From Aphrocallistes beatrix (lineage: Eukaryota > Porifera > Hexactinellida > Sceptrulophora > Aphrocallistidae), in NCBI GenBank assembly GCA_963281255.1, contig OY725488.1, positions 8,467,524-8,531,523 on the forward strand: DNA of 64,000 nucleotides. The letters run 5' to 3'. This document shows, piece after piece, positions 41,047 to 52,600 of this stretch. Position numbers and translations under genes: made by a program. The notes under the pieces were generated by a model, which saw only the letters and a program-made list of their open reading frames with translations, was not told where the DNA came from and searched no databases. Within the stretch, counting starts at the first letter, position 1, and every line of letters starts with the position of its first letter.

Positions 41047-42816
41047 TCATGTCGTTTCCGATTTCTCTTCGAATATAACTTTAATAAGGTCCTGCACCCT
41101 CTCCCTACTCGAACACCCATGAAGACCGTTGGCAAGGATGTCCTGGCCGAATATCGCTCTCAAGCAATTGGGAGCGATTCTTTGCGCATCCATGGGATCA
41201 ACCGGTCCGATGAGATTTCTCCAGTTGCTCACTGCGTCTCTCTTCGAGAGGACCAACAGGAGGGATGGACCGCTGCACATGAAGTCTTTGAGGGAGTCGT
41301 AGAATTCGCTCCCATTTTTATTCTGGTAAATGGCCCCAACCAACTCCTGCGTGAGTAGAGCCTCCTTCTGCATGGCTATGTGGAACCCTGACTCCTCGAT
41401 TCTCCGCAGCACCTGCTCCTTCTGCTGCATTGCGTTAGGCTTAATAACAGCCACAGTCTGCTCAACTGGGAAGAACAGGTCCAATTCAGACTCCACCTCT
41501 GTGTGTAGAGATGAGCCGTAAAATACTTCGTCCGATTTCTGCGCATCACACAAACTATCCACTAACGACGGGACCGTGGTGCTAGAGCCCTGAGGTGAGA
41601 CACCTCTCTCTTTCGTGTCCATCCCCCCTCCACCTATCATCTCCAACCAGCCCTGTACGGCGTCCTCCCTACACAGGCACAAGGCTAGCAGTGGGGTGTC
41701 CGTCATGTACTTCGTGAGATACCCCTTCACTCTCCCATCTTGCTCGCACAGCTCGCTCACCTTCTCTTGACACATGTGTATCTCTCTAGTGCAGGCTATC
41801 TCGAACCCCGCCTCTCTGATCTGGCACAGGATGTCATCCTTGTCCCTTTTCAAAGCGTCGAGTCGTATCAGAGCCAGTGTCCTCTGGATCTCTCCCCTCT
41901 TCTCTCCCGCGGCCAGCTTTGGGAAGCAGAAAGCGAGCTCTCGGGCCGCCTGCTCGCGCGTGCTGCTCGCGTGTATAGCGTTGCACATCGCATCAGTCCC
42001 GTACTTAGCGCGGAGGGAGGTGGGGGCCTCTGATCGGGCCAACTCGGCGTCGTAAGGGCCTATTATCTTTCTGAACTCCTCCACGATGCCGGGACCACTC
42101 TGTCTGGACTGTGTCAGCGCCAGGCACACAGATGGACCCCCAGTCATGAATGCGACGAGATCTGGGAACTGGGGTTGGTCGCAGAGGTGTGAGTACAGTT
42201 CTCGTACGAAATCTTCAGTGAGAACTAATTCTTGTTTGGCCAACACCTCAATTCCTTTCTCTTCAATCTCTCCCAATATTTCATCCACCTTCCCAGATTT
42301 CACCATGTCTGGCTTAATAACAGCGACGGTGACTTCCTGCTCTTCTCTCTCGGTCGGAGAGGTAACCCCCTCCCTCTCAGTCACATTCAACCCTCGCTCC
42401 TCCTGCTTGAATTTGAATATCTCGCTGTCGACTACTTCGATCCTGGTTCCTTCTCCACTTGCAACCTTCTTTTCGTTCGCTAGAAGTTCGATAATCTTCT
42501 CTTCCAGCTGAGCGCCTCGCGGACCGTGGATTACTCCTACCATCAATTCCCCCACGTAGATATGGAATGTCGGCTGGCATCGACCACGGTAAACTTCCAA
42601 GTAAGAAATGTTATCCGATTCTGCGGCTGCGAATTGAATTTCACTCCCGTGTTCGTGCTTGAACCTCTTGAACATGCTCAAGACCGCCTTACACGTGCCG
42701 CACCACTCCGCGTAGATCTCGACTACCAGCAGCCCCGCAGTGCTGGAGACGAACTGCTCCCACTCAGAGTCAGACTTTAGGTGTGTGTAAATGCTAGTCG
42801 TACGCTTTGCAGGCAT
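41047..42816 (-). CDS. NME8: NME8 (TXNDC3)-like thioredoxin plus nucleoside diphosphate kinase protein
   Basis: The intronless 589-residue protein has an N-terminal thioredoxin domain (residues ~10-115; active site WCGTC in place of the usual WCGPC) followed by three NDK-type domains (about 165-310, 316-420 and 455-585). The first and third keep the catalytic-loop histidine (NAIHASS; NGLHGCSS) and the AVIKP start. The middle domain is short, starts LALIRLD and lacks the histidine segment, so it is degenerate. Length and order match NME8, an outer dynein arm-associated ciliary protein. NME9 has fewer NDK units and fits less well. The neighbouring SMIM12 lies upstream in divergent orientation with 297 bases between. 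Confidence 0.93.
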   Translation of the reverse strand: MPAKRTTSIYTHLKSDSEWEQFVSSTAGLLVVEIYAEWCGTCKAVLSMFKRFKHEHGSEIQFAAAESDNISYLEVYRGRCQPTFHIYVGELMVGVIHGPRGAQLEEKIIELLANEKKVASGEGTRIEVVDSEIFKFKQEERGLNVTEREGVTSPTEREEQEVTVAVIKPDMVKSGKVDEILGEIEEKGIEVLAKQELVLTEDFVRELYSHLCDQPQFPDLVAFMTGGPSVCLALTQSRQSGPGIVEEFRKIIGPYDAELARSEAPTSLRAKYGTDAMCNAIHASSTREQAARELAFCFPKLAAGEKRGEIQRTLALIRLDALKRDKDDILCQIREAGFEIACTREIHMCQEKVSELCEQDGRVKGYLTKYMTDTPLLALCLCREDAVQGWLEMIGGGGMDTKERGVSPQGSSTTVPSLVDSLCDAQKSDEVFYGSSLHTEVESELDLFFPVEQTVAVIKPNAMQQKEQVLRRIEESGFHIAMQKEALLTQELVGAIYQNKNGSEFYDSLKDFMCSGPSLLLVLSKRDAVSNWRNLIGPVDPMDAQRIAPNCLRAIFGQDILANGLHGCSSRERVQDLIKVIFEEKSETT

Positions 42817-43113
42817 TTCCTTTCTGTGATCTTCATTTTAATTCGCGGTTTATATCAGTCGGACATGTGTGATTCATTAAACTTTACGAAATAGCCTTGG
42901 AAATTCCCGCATTACGTATTTTTGCAAAATCGAAAGTTACATATTCGTATTCCTTACAATTTAAATATTTCAGTTCTTAATAATGAGTGGTACACGACCA
43001 ACTTCATGAATAAATCCGCTTAGGCGGGTTAATAAATGCCCAAACTACTGAAGTACAGCTAACACCAAACTAAATAATCTTATTAGCTATATAAACTTGT
43101 GTCTACACGGACT

Positions 43114-43353
43114 ATGTGGGCCCTTATATCCAGCTTATCCCGTGGTTACGCACCGTTCTTCCTCCTCCCCGTCACGATCCTGATAGGAGTGGTCGGGTAC
43201 TCCGTCGAGTCCTACATGAGGCCACCAAAGAAGATGCGAGGCAGAAGCATTCAAGATATCCGCAACGAGAGATACTTGGAAGAGATAGAGAATAAAACGT
43301 TTGGAGAATCCAAGTTCAAGCCCCTTATTGAAGATCGAGTAGACGAGAAGTGA
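43114..43353 (+). CDS. SMIM12: SMIM12-like small integral membrane protein
   Basis: A 79-residue protein begins MWALISSLSRGYAPFFLLP. It has one transmembrane helix (YAPFFLLPVTILIGVVGYSV) and a charged tail (YMRPPKKMRGRSIQDIRNERYLEEIE). The order (MWP/MWA start, Y-AP-F-P helix, VGY..E, then R-E-R.L-E/L) parallels human SMIM12 (~92 residues). Function is unknown. The true start is the ATG at 43114; five in-frame non-ATG codons precede it. Weak divergence elsewhere leaves some doubt. Confidence 0.75.
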   Translation: MWALISSLSRGYAPFFLLPVTILIGVVGYSVESYMRPPKKMRGRSIQDIRNERYLEEIENKTFGESKFKPLIEDRVDEK

Positions 43354-43788
43354 CATTATGTATTAGACACGATTATATCTTTAAATGAATATCATGTTGT
43401 TTTAGTAATTGAATGATTTTGTAATTCTAATGGACTTGTGGGGGATAAAGTAGATAAAGAACAGACTAGAGAAGTACAGTGCAGTGAAACCTGTTGACCT
43501 GAGCATTGGTGATGTGATAGCAATGCGTTTACACGTGTCATACAGTTGGATTTGCATTAATGAGGTGTTAATTTATCTATGCGAAACTGACTCTAAAATG
43601 CGTGTAATTTATTGGTAGTATCAAAGGTAGAGTCTTGCGCTGACCCAGAGAGATGATTGAATGTGGATGGAAACTCGAGATTAATCACGCTAACTAACGT
43701 TAATATGACCTACTCCCTCGAATTCATATAAAACAATTTCCAATTCTCCGAATTATGCATCCGCGATCTACCAAAATTGTCCTTGGGA
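43354..43788. other. Intergenic, nothing recognised
   Basis: This 435-base AT-rich gap holds the SMIM12 3' UTR and the cathepsin promoter. No repeat, RNA gene or additional coding sequence is seen. Confidence 0.5.
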
Positions 43789-45293
43789 ATGAAGATACAG
43801 TTGTACCTGATCTTGTCGCTTAACCTTGTGGCTTGCAGACAATATTTAACAATTTTGGATGCTGAGTGGTCGGCTTGGAAAGAAGGGAGCAATACAATCT
43901 ACAGATGCGAAGATGAGGAAAGTAAAAGGAGAGAGAACTGGGAAAAGAATAGGTTGTTTATTCAGGAGGAAAATGAAAAGGGGAACTTGTATGAATTGAA
44001 ATCGAACAAGTTTGCAGATCTTGTGAGTTCATTTCATACATACATACAAATACGTACGTACATATCTATTGAATCTACACTGTGTTGAGTTAAATTACGT
44101 ATTTTAGTAATTTCTAAATATGTTAATATTGCTTGTACTTACAGACGGAAGAAGAATTCTTGAAGTATTATCTCACATCTTTTGAATTCGAGCCTGGACA
44201 CAGTGTCAACTCTTCAGTAGTCGAATACGAAGGAGAGCTACCGAACTATGTGGACTGGAGAGAACACGGTATGGTGACCCCAGTCAAGGATCAAGTAAGG
44301 AGAATAAACAAATGTTAATCTTAATATGATTGTATGGAAGACATACATGCCAACTTGAGCCATGATAAAAGCGGGACGCGGCGTTGAATTTCGCGGGACA
44401 TGGCGGGACATAATAGAAAAGTATTATACATAGAATTTAAAAAATCGGGACGTAATGGGGAATTTTCATATAAAAGCGGGACACTCGTCAAAATTAGCTT
44501 AATAGAGGAGTGAAAAAAGCGGGACGTCCTGACAAAAACGGGACAGTTGGCATGTAAGGGAAGATTGCTGTGTAACTTACCGCCTTCACACGCTAGGGCG
44601 CGTGCGGGTCCTGCTACGCGTTCAGTGCGACAGGGGCGCTGGAGGCTCAGTACAAGTTGAATTTCGGTGAACTGGTCTCCTTCTCGGAGCAGCAGGTGGT
44701 GGACTGCTCCGGCGGGTACGGAAACTGGAATTGCGGGGGAGGGTGGATGGTCAACGTCTTCGCTTACTGGGAGAGGTTCAAAGCCGAGCTGAGTGATGAT
44801 TATCCTTACTATGGACAGGTGGGTTAATATAATACTATTAAATATTTTAAATTCCATGCAATAAATGCTGCTGCGTGCTAACATAATTAATACTGTGTTT
44901 TATTAACTTTATTTTACGTAGATGGGTGGCTGCCAATACCTGTCAGGGAAGGGCAAGATTAACGTGCTGGCTTACAGAACTCTTCCCCGCTCTGAAACTG
45001 AACTTACGAAAGCTCTGGCTGGAGTGGGGCCTGTGTCTATCGCTGTAGACGCTACCTCTCAGGCATTCCACTTCTACAGCAGCGGAATCTACCAGGACGC
45101 AGAGTGCTCGCCTGGGAGGGCGACGCATGCTATGCTAGTGATTGGCTACGGGGCGTGGAAGGGAGTGGAGTATTGGCTGGTTAAGAACAGCTGGGGGAGA
45201 GAATGGGGAGAAGAAGGGTACATGAGAATAGCTAAGGGGGACAACATGTGTGGCGTCCTAACGCATGCATCATTTCCCATTATAAGTGTATGA
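43789..45293 (+). CDS. Cathepsin L-like papain-family cysteine protease
   Basis: Exons 43789..44022, 44145..44294, 44597..44818 and 44922..45293 join at phase 0 to 325 residues. The exon with the active-site Cys has no start codon and is easily missed. The N-terminus is a signal peptide (MKIQLYLILSLNLVACRQ). An I29-type propeptide follows (ENWEKNRLFIQEENE, LKSNKFADLTEEEF), then the mature enzyme (LPNYVDWREHGMVTPVKDQ). Catalytic residues: Gln in KDQ, Cys in GACGSCYAF, His in THAMLVIGYG, Asn in KNSWG. The cathepsin L-type S2 pocket is plausible; a lysosomal or secreted location follows from the signal. Intron 2 contains a 213-bp MITE. AATAAA occurs ~50 bases after the stop. Confidence 0.94.
44344..44556. 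mobile_element. MITE in cathepsin intron 2
   Basis: The ends TACATGCCAACT (44344-44355) and AGTTGGCATGTA (44545-44556) are perfect 12-bp inverted repeats. The interior repeats the motif GCGGGAC in several places (AAAGCGGGACGCGG, TGGCGGGACAT, AAAAGCGGGACA, AAAGCGGGACG). It has no coding capacity. Flanking bases do not show an obvious exact target duplication. Confidence 0.7.
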
Positions 45294-45424
45294 TACAACT
45301 TCAACATTAAAGTGTATGTAATAGTGATCTCATAGAATTGTAATAAAACTATTAACTGGGTCTTTCAACTGCTATTCTATGTATTCTAAAGCTCCTTATA
45401 ATTTATATTCTATATTCTTGTCTA

Positions 45425-45865
45425 ATGCTAAGTATGAGCATGTGGGCACTAGACAATGCTAGACACCCTACTGCTCAACCGAACGAGGTGCAGAATACAA
45501 GGCTGAGCACGACCACAACTCAACGCGCGATAAAAGTGACAAACACCCTGTCCGAGATCTACCAGTACAGCGCGTACCAGCCCAGCTTGGGGCTGTACCA
45601 TGTGGAGGACCACATGAGGAGGAGCATGGTGGAACTGGTGGCGAGAACTGAGGAGTCGAAAGACAAGACTCAAGAAATGAAAGGAGTGGTGTTTGACTGC
45701 CAGTATACATTAGATGAACTGGACAGAATGCCACTGGCTTCTAAAACGCTGAGTAACGTGAATATTCTACTCATTCAGGCGATCGACAAGAAGAGACAGC
45801 TGGACGAAGCTAAAATACTGAGCAGACACTCCCTCGTACATCCTAGTGCTACTGGAATTAATTAA
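45425..45865 (+). CDS. BORCS8: BORCS8 (BORC complex subunit 8)
   Basis: A single-exon 146-residue protein contains the BORCS8/MEF2BNB core: KVTNTLSEIYQYSAYQPSLGLYHVEDHMRRSMVELV and CQYTLDELDRM, both conserved in order with human BORCS8 (~119 residues). The N-terminal ~35 residues are an extension. The protein is helical and soluble, as expected for a BORC subunit, the complex that places Arl8 and kinesins on lysosomes. It is 131 bases downstream of the cathepsin gene on the same strand, but there is no sign they are co-transcribed. Confidence 0.9.
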   Translation: MLSMSMWALDNARHPTAQPNEVQNTRLSTTTTQRAIKVTNTLSEIYQYSAYQPSLGLYHVEDHMRRSMVELVARTEESKDKTQEMKGVVFDCQYTLDELDRMPLASKTLSNVNILLIQAIDKKRQLDEAKILSRHSLVHPSATGIN

Positions 45866-46665
45866 CTCAACCATAAACGTTAATATATGTATATCTTATA
45901 GAGGTGTTAAAGATATCACATATGTTATTAATCTTAAAAGTCTAGCCAAAAATATGTCACTCACGAAGTGTGTCCTTATTCCTAACAAACCGGGCAACTA
46001 ATATTCACTTTACTTTTGCTTTTAGCGTTATCTGTACAAGTATTCTTTCTTATCATTCGTTTGGTGTGGATAACTTTGCAGAACTGTGGCATTGTGTTGA
46101 GTTGTGCACTCGTAACAGCAAATTTGAGTTGTCTAATCTATCATCCACCATTTTACCTACTTAGCCTGCCACAAGCCAAGTTGAAACTTACTCAGAAGTT
46201 CATTATATCTACTTTAGATCTGTTTTGTCACTGTAAGATTTAACAAGCAGACAAGTACTTTGTTTCATACATTAAACCTGTTGCATCATAGAAATCGTTG
46301 ATGTTAATAGGACAGAGTTAGACTCGGCTGGAATCGATGTATTCTGCAGCCATAACAAGTAATTTTGCAATCGAGGAATGTGAGTTTACAATAGTTTACA
46401 ATAGGATATAGTCTAATCGGGTTCTGAAAAGTCAACTATGTAATAGGATAATATAAAAAATAGTCAAAATATCTGATGCATAGCATCCGAGTAAGACTAT
46501 ACGAGCAGACGTTCGATTCAATTCACTGGTGAATTATGTGAATGTAGTAAAATAATATTACAAGATACACAAAGATTGTATTAAAATATTGAAACAAGGT
46601 TTAGTTACAAAATATTAGCATAAGTACTAGTTCGAATCCTAAGAATAAAAATGAACAAGACAATG
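45866..46665. other. Intergenic, nothing recognised
   Basis: An 800-base AT-rich gap lies between convergent BORCS8 (+) and the TRP-like channel (-). Open frames at 45970-46243 are short, AT-driven and have no family resemblance. A repeated phrase (GAGTTTACAATAGTTTACAATAGG near 46382) is the only structure I see. Confidence 0.5.
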
Positions 46666-49600
46666 TTAAATGGACAGCTTGTTCATCAGCTGATCCAATT
46701 TGTTCTCAACGCCCGCGAACTTTTCTAACAGCTCTTTATTATCTTGCTTACATCCCACTAACTGCTCTGCCAGCGACAAAACCCTATGGCTGAGATGGCC
46801 AGCATGGCTAGGTTCGCCTGGCCTTAGAGAACTGGTAGCTCTTAGCTCCGTACGCAGTTCAGTCAGAGACGTCTCTAGCACTTCGGATAATTCCTGTTTC
46901 TCACAAGGGAACAGGAGTTGTTGAACTTTAAGTGCTGATTCTAAAAAATATTCTGATAATCAAACGAACGAATAATGGTTTTAAAAATCAATTTTCACTT
47001 ACCTAACTCAAAATATCTTGAAATTTTATTTTCGTCCAAGATAAAGTAGTCATTTTTTGGCCTGAACCAAGCGGAGAATATGGATCGACACTGATTGTGG
47101 TTCACAAAACTCATTCTGTTCTTGGCAACGATATTTCTCGCGTTTTCTTTCACGGACTGATACGTATCCGAGAGTTGCGCAATGAATATGTTCAGGTAGA
47201 CTATCACAGTTATGAACAGAAATACGAAGAATACTAAAATCGCAATGAAGTTGAATTTATTATAGTAAAAATTGTAATCCACCTTATCTCCTTCAATCAA
47301 AGTTCTGACACCATAGAGCATCAAGTACCCGTAATTGTTAGTCACCCCATCCAACTCAGTTAGGTCGAATAGGTTGATCGTGACGTCACTATCGTCAGAT
47401 GCATTTCCTGTGTTCGTATGGTTTGAATCTTTGTGAATTGGAATGCGAAGTGCGAGAATGAAGGTCACACCAAAGATGAGAAGCGTCATGACGAACAAAG
47501 TGATGAATTTAGGAACATCTTTTTTAAAGATGATGAATATGATTTGTAAATACTCGCCGAAGAGAGAGAAGATTATAATAAATTTGACGAAAGATGAACA
47601 GTTGAAGAGGAAAGCTATCAATCTGAGATAATAGAGGTCGTCTGCATAATGGAAGTGAGGATGGATGAAGAGAAATAACCTGACACAGAAATACGTCAAG
47701 AGAGATAGATTGGCAACTAACTCAAACCAGTTGTAGACATCTTTGATGTAGTTCCAAAAGGCGCATAAAATGAAGTGGCGACGGTTCAAAAGTCTCTCAA
47801 ACCTCCCCTTCAATGCATTGGTGCGTGCTTTGTGGGCCTTAACAACGTCGTGGTATTCTTCCTTACTGAATCCAAGCTTGTAGAGAGGCTTTTTCCAATA
47901 GTATGAGTTTGGATGCTTTCCAGAAGCCAGTAAGTGACCAAATTCCAGTAATTCAGAAGTCACATTACTTAACCAGTATACGATTACGAATATTTCAGCT
48001 GGCAGACAAGCAATATGATATCTAACGTCCTCTCTCGCTGTTGCATCATAGACAAACAAGTACCCCAAAGTGAAGAGAAACAGGATGCTCAATAAGGTGC
48101 GAGCCCAGAGATATTTCGTAGCAAAAAACTTAAAGACTGAATGGACATAAGCATGTACTACCGGGTGAGACCCTAGCTCCACGTGATCAGGCGGTATAGA
48201 CTCTTGTTCCCTGTGTACGTCCTCTTCATCTCTGAGAACTTGATAGTTACTAAAGAAAGGTATCTATTAATAAGTATACCTTACGGAGCAGAAATACTCG
48301 ACAACACAAAAGTATGTAGTTACATCATCACAACACGAAGCATACTGTAGCGATCACTCGCTTTATTACATAACCACTTAGTATTATAGGTCAATTACTA
48401 CGACGATCTATACTTAGAATTGTAGCATAGGACTTATAGTTTAGCTTCACTTATTTGTATTTCTCTATATTACAAGTTAGTGTGTGCATTGACGTAACAT
48501 AAATACAAATAGTCCAGCTACTCTTCACAATGGCGGCTCCAATGAATATTACGATACCCCCATTGAAAGCAGATGAGAGGATAGCGGATTGGCAACCCCT
48601 ATTTACGGCTGCAACTAGTGCCCTAGCGGCTCAGGCAGGTCAGAAGGCTGTGGTGCAGATTCTTCCTTCTTATGTCTGTAGAGATGAATTCGAAAGAGAC
48701 ACGACATTATTAGCGATACAGGAAGAGACAATCGAGGCAGCGTTCAAGATTTTGTGCAATACACTGGACCCGCCGATAGACGAATTCGAATCCACCGCAC
48801 TGGTATGTAGCATGGTCTGGGGCAGAGGAACGCGAGTGGAAGTGTTATTTACTCTACTGTGGAGGGAAGCCAAGCGGGCAGGGTTTACCAATAGACAGGT
48901 CTGCGTGATACTGACAACGCAACTGCCTAACAGGGTTCAGCCAGGAGTAAAGAAATGGATCAAGGAACGGGAAGATAACCCGGTGACAGACGCACAGATG
49001 CGTGAATTTATAGCTGCAGTGCAACAGAGTCTTCGACAATCCAATATCGCGTTAGACTACGGGAAAAGAGAAAGAGAAGAGAAGGCTACGGGCCACTGCA
49101 AGGTTATCGATCAAGACTCTCCCGGTGACCCTGGGTCAAGCGGTTCCGACTCTGAGAGAAAGAAGCTCGGAGTATACAAGGTCAGACAAGCAGGTTCCAA
49201 GGAGCATCATCGCTCTGGACCGAGAGAATCCCTGCGCAGGTACGACGACATGTCCTGCTACACGTGCGGGAAAAGGGGGCATGGTTATCGGAGTTGCCCG
49301 GACCGCATATGCTGGAAGTGCCATGGAAAGGGGCATGACGCGACCGATTGTCGGATTGGGGTGCATGTGACAACGCGAAGTAACAAGGCGAAAAGGCGTG
49401 ACTATGTAAATAGAATTGGCGGGTGCGATGAAAAGTCCGTGTCTATTGCAGTTAAAATTCGAGGCAAGCCGTGTTACGCGCTGTTGGATACAGGAGCTAA
49501 GGTGAATGTCATGGATACCCAGACTATGGATGACTTAAAACTAAGGAGATACTTAGAGCCGGAGGATAGTCTCATATATGGAGTATCGGGTACTCCTATA

Positions 49601-52600
49601 TCAGTGGTCGGGAAGATCGAACTGCCCATCGAGGTACCGGGAGAAGAGGTTCGTCGGACAAAGATTCACGTTTTAGTGGGGGAGGGCCAATCGCTTTTGT
49701 TGGGACGGCAGTTCCTCAAACTCTTCACACGAGTGACCTTTGATTGGAGTAACAGAAGCATCACGCTAGGTAGAGCCAGGATCGATATTGAAGATGAAGT
49801 AGTCGGAGGGAACCCGATAGATAGGGCCCGTTCAGTTAAGCTGATTAGTGATCAAGAGGAGGAACTGGTGGGGGCTCAGGATACGGATCTTACGCGTGAC
49901 CAGCGAGTGGAGTTTGCGACACTACTCAAGGAATTCGATGCCGTATTTAATGACAAACCAGGACGCACTGCAGAATGCGAACATAGGATAGACACAGGAG
50001 ACGCAGCTCCAGTCAGGAGCAGGGCAGCACGGATACCGCCACGTTGGGAGGAAGAAATTAATAGGCAGCTTGATGAAATGCTGGAGCAGGGGGTTGTGTC
50101 AGGCTTCCATCTCTCCGTGGGCCAGTAACGTGGTTTTAGTAATGAAGAAAGACGGGCGCCAACGTTTCGCAATAGATTATCGGCGTCTGAATAGCGTCAC
50201 AAAGAAGGATGCGTATGGGACACCCCAAATACAGGCAATACTAGACCGGCTACACGGATTCAGCTACTTTTCAGTAATCGATATATCCGCTGCCTATTGG
50301 GGTGTTCCGGTTAGAGAGAAAGACGTAGAAAAAACTGCGTTCAATACGCCAAGAGGGCTATTTGAGATGAAAGTAATGCCATTCGGCCTAGTGAATGCTC
50401 AAGCCACTTTCCAGCGGCTAATGGATACCGTACTCCGGGGTCTCAATAACACAGAGTCCTACATCGACGACTGTTATATATTCGTGCAGCTTTAAGCAAC
50501 ACATGGCAAACCTACGGGCTGTGTTCGAGCGCCTACGGGCGGCAAACCTTCACGTCAAGATCAAGAAATGCCAATTTTGTCGCAGGAGAGTGGAATTCTT
50601 GGGACACGAAATATCAGAAGAGGGAAGGAAACCCCTAGCATCGGCGGCGGCAAAGTTAGCAAAATTCCCCAGACCCAAAACAGTAGCTGAATTGCAGCGA
50701 TTTCTGGGTAGCATCAATTTCTACCGCGCGTACATTCCCAACATGGCACAATTGGCAGCTCCGTTATACGAGCTCACAAGAAAGGGAGCTAGATGGGTTT
50801 GGTCCAGCCTACGCGAAGAGGCGTTTGACTCATTGCGGAATAAACTTGTTCGAGAGCCAATTTCACTAGCTTTCCCAAATTGGAAGAAAAGTTTCGTCAT
50901 TGAGGCAGATGCAAGTTCGCGGACCGTAGGCGCGGTATTGTCTCAGAGGAATGAGGCCACCGGGCAGTTGCACCCAATCGAATTCTTTTCGTCCTCGCTT
51001 AACAAAGCACACGAGAATTATTGCGCAGGACAATTAGAGGCGTGGGCCTTGGTTGCGGCGTGTCGAAAGTGGAGCACTTACCTGAGGGCGACAGCTGAGA
51101 TAGAGTTAATTACTGACCACTGTCCACTAAAGTGGCTGCGCAACCAAAGGGACCCACGCAGAACCTTTGCGCGATGGATCTTGGAATTGGAGGAGTATAC
51201 GTACGGAAATCTAAAACGCAGCTACTTCTGGTTGGGGATGACGCAGGAGGTACGGTTCTTCTGCCAAAGCTGCATGGTATGCCAAAGGGCTAAACCTTCA
51301 AACCAGCCTAGAGTACCGCTACAGGAATTCAGTACTGAAGGAATAGGGCCAGGGGACCTGGTGGCGATGGATGTCGCAACCCTGCCGTGGGCCGACGAGC
51401 AGTTTCGGCATTTCCTATGTATTGTAGACGTTTTTACAAGGTACATTGAACTTACGCCCTTGCGAGATCAGAAGGCAGCCTCACTAGTGCACGAATTCGA
51501 ACGCGGGTGGGTTTTTCGGGGGCATGGGGTGCCCAAGGGTTTGCTGACAGACCAGGCTCATAACATCGACGGCGTAGAAGTCAGAAATCTATGCAAGAGA
51601 TTGGGAATTGAAAAACGGCACTCCTCCCCTTATCACCCCCAAGCGGATGGGTTGGTTGAAAGATGCATAGGGCTGGTCAAGCAGGTGGCCAGATGCTTAA
51701 CGCTAGATCGCAGGCTGCCCAAGGAATCTTGGCCCGATATTCTTCCAGAAGTTGCCTTTTACTGCAACAACGCCCAAAACGCGTCAACGAAGTTTTCAGC
51801 GCAACTGCTAATGACTGGTAGACAGCCCACTTCGCCGATAGATGCCAGCATGGGCACCAGGCAGTGGTCAGAATTACCCAGCCAGGATCAGCACGTGGAA
51901 CGTTTGAGGGAAATTAAAGTGGAGTTGGAGGCGTTGGCGCGGGAAAATGACGGACAGTGTAAGGCTAAGAGGGATGAGATACGCAACGAAGGAACGAGGC
52001 TCCCGGCTATCAAGAAGGGGGAGTGGGTAATGGAGAGAAACGAGTTCCGAAAGGATTCGCTAGACCCGAAGTTCGAGGGACCGTACCTTGTTTTGGACGT
52101 TAGAAACGCCAGCATCAAGATTCAGAGGAAGAACAAGGGCAGATGGGTGCACGCTAGTCGGTGCAAGAAATACGATGCCAGCGGAGGTGTCGTAGTAACC
52201 ACTGCCCCTATTCAAGGGGAAACAGATGAGATGGAGTACTCAGAAGGGGAAGAACACGGAGCAGAAATTGTGGGTTTAGAGGCTCCAGACGATGAGCTCA
52301 TACCGAGTCAAACGGAGACAGAGACAAACGAACAAGAGGAGGACCTGGTGAGCGAAAGAAGATATCCATTGCGCATTCGGAAGGCCAAAAGTTACGATGA
52401 CTATGTACTCAGCTTGGGGGAGTACTCAGAATCAATTGAGTCGGACTCGTATTCATTTTAGGGGGGAGTGATGTAGCGATCACTCGCTTTATTACATAAC
52501 CACTTAGTATTATAGGTCAATTACTACGACGATCTATACTTAGAATTGTAGCATAGGACTTATAGTTTAGCTTCACTTATTTGTATTTCTCTATATTACA

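Noticed and set aside
43789..45865. Possible operon of cathepsin and BORCS8
   Set aside because: Same strand and 131 bases apart, but a poly(A) signal (AATAAA) lies between them and the products have no shared pathway; proximity reflects a compact genome.
45970..46243. Two overlapping short open frames
   Set aside because: Short, AT-rich and without family resemblance.
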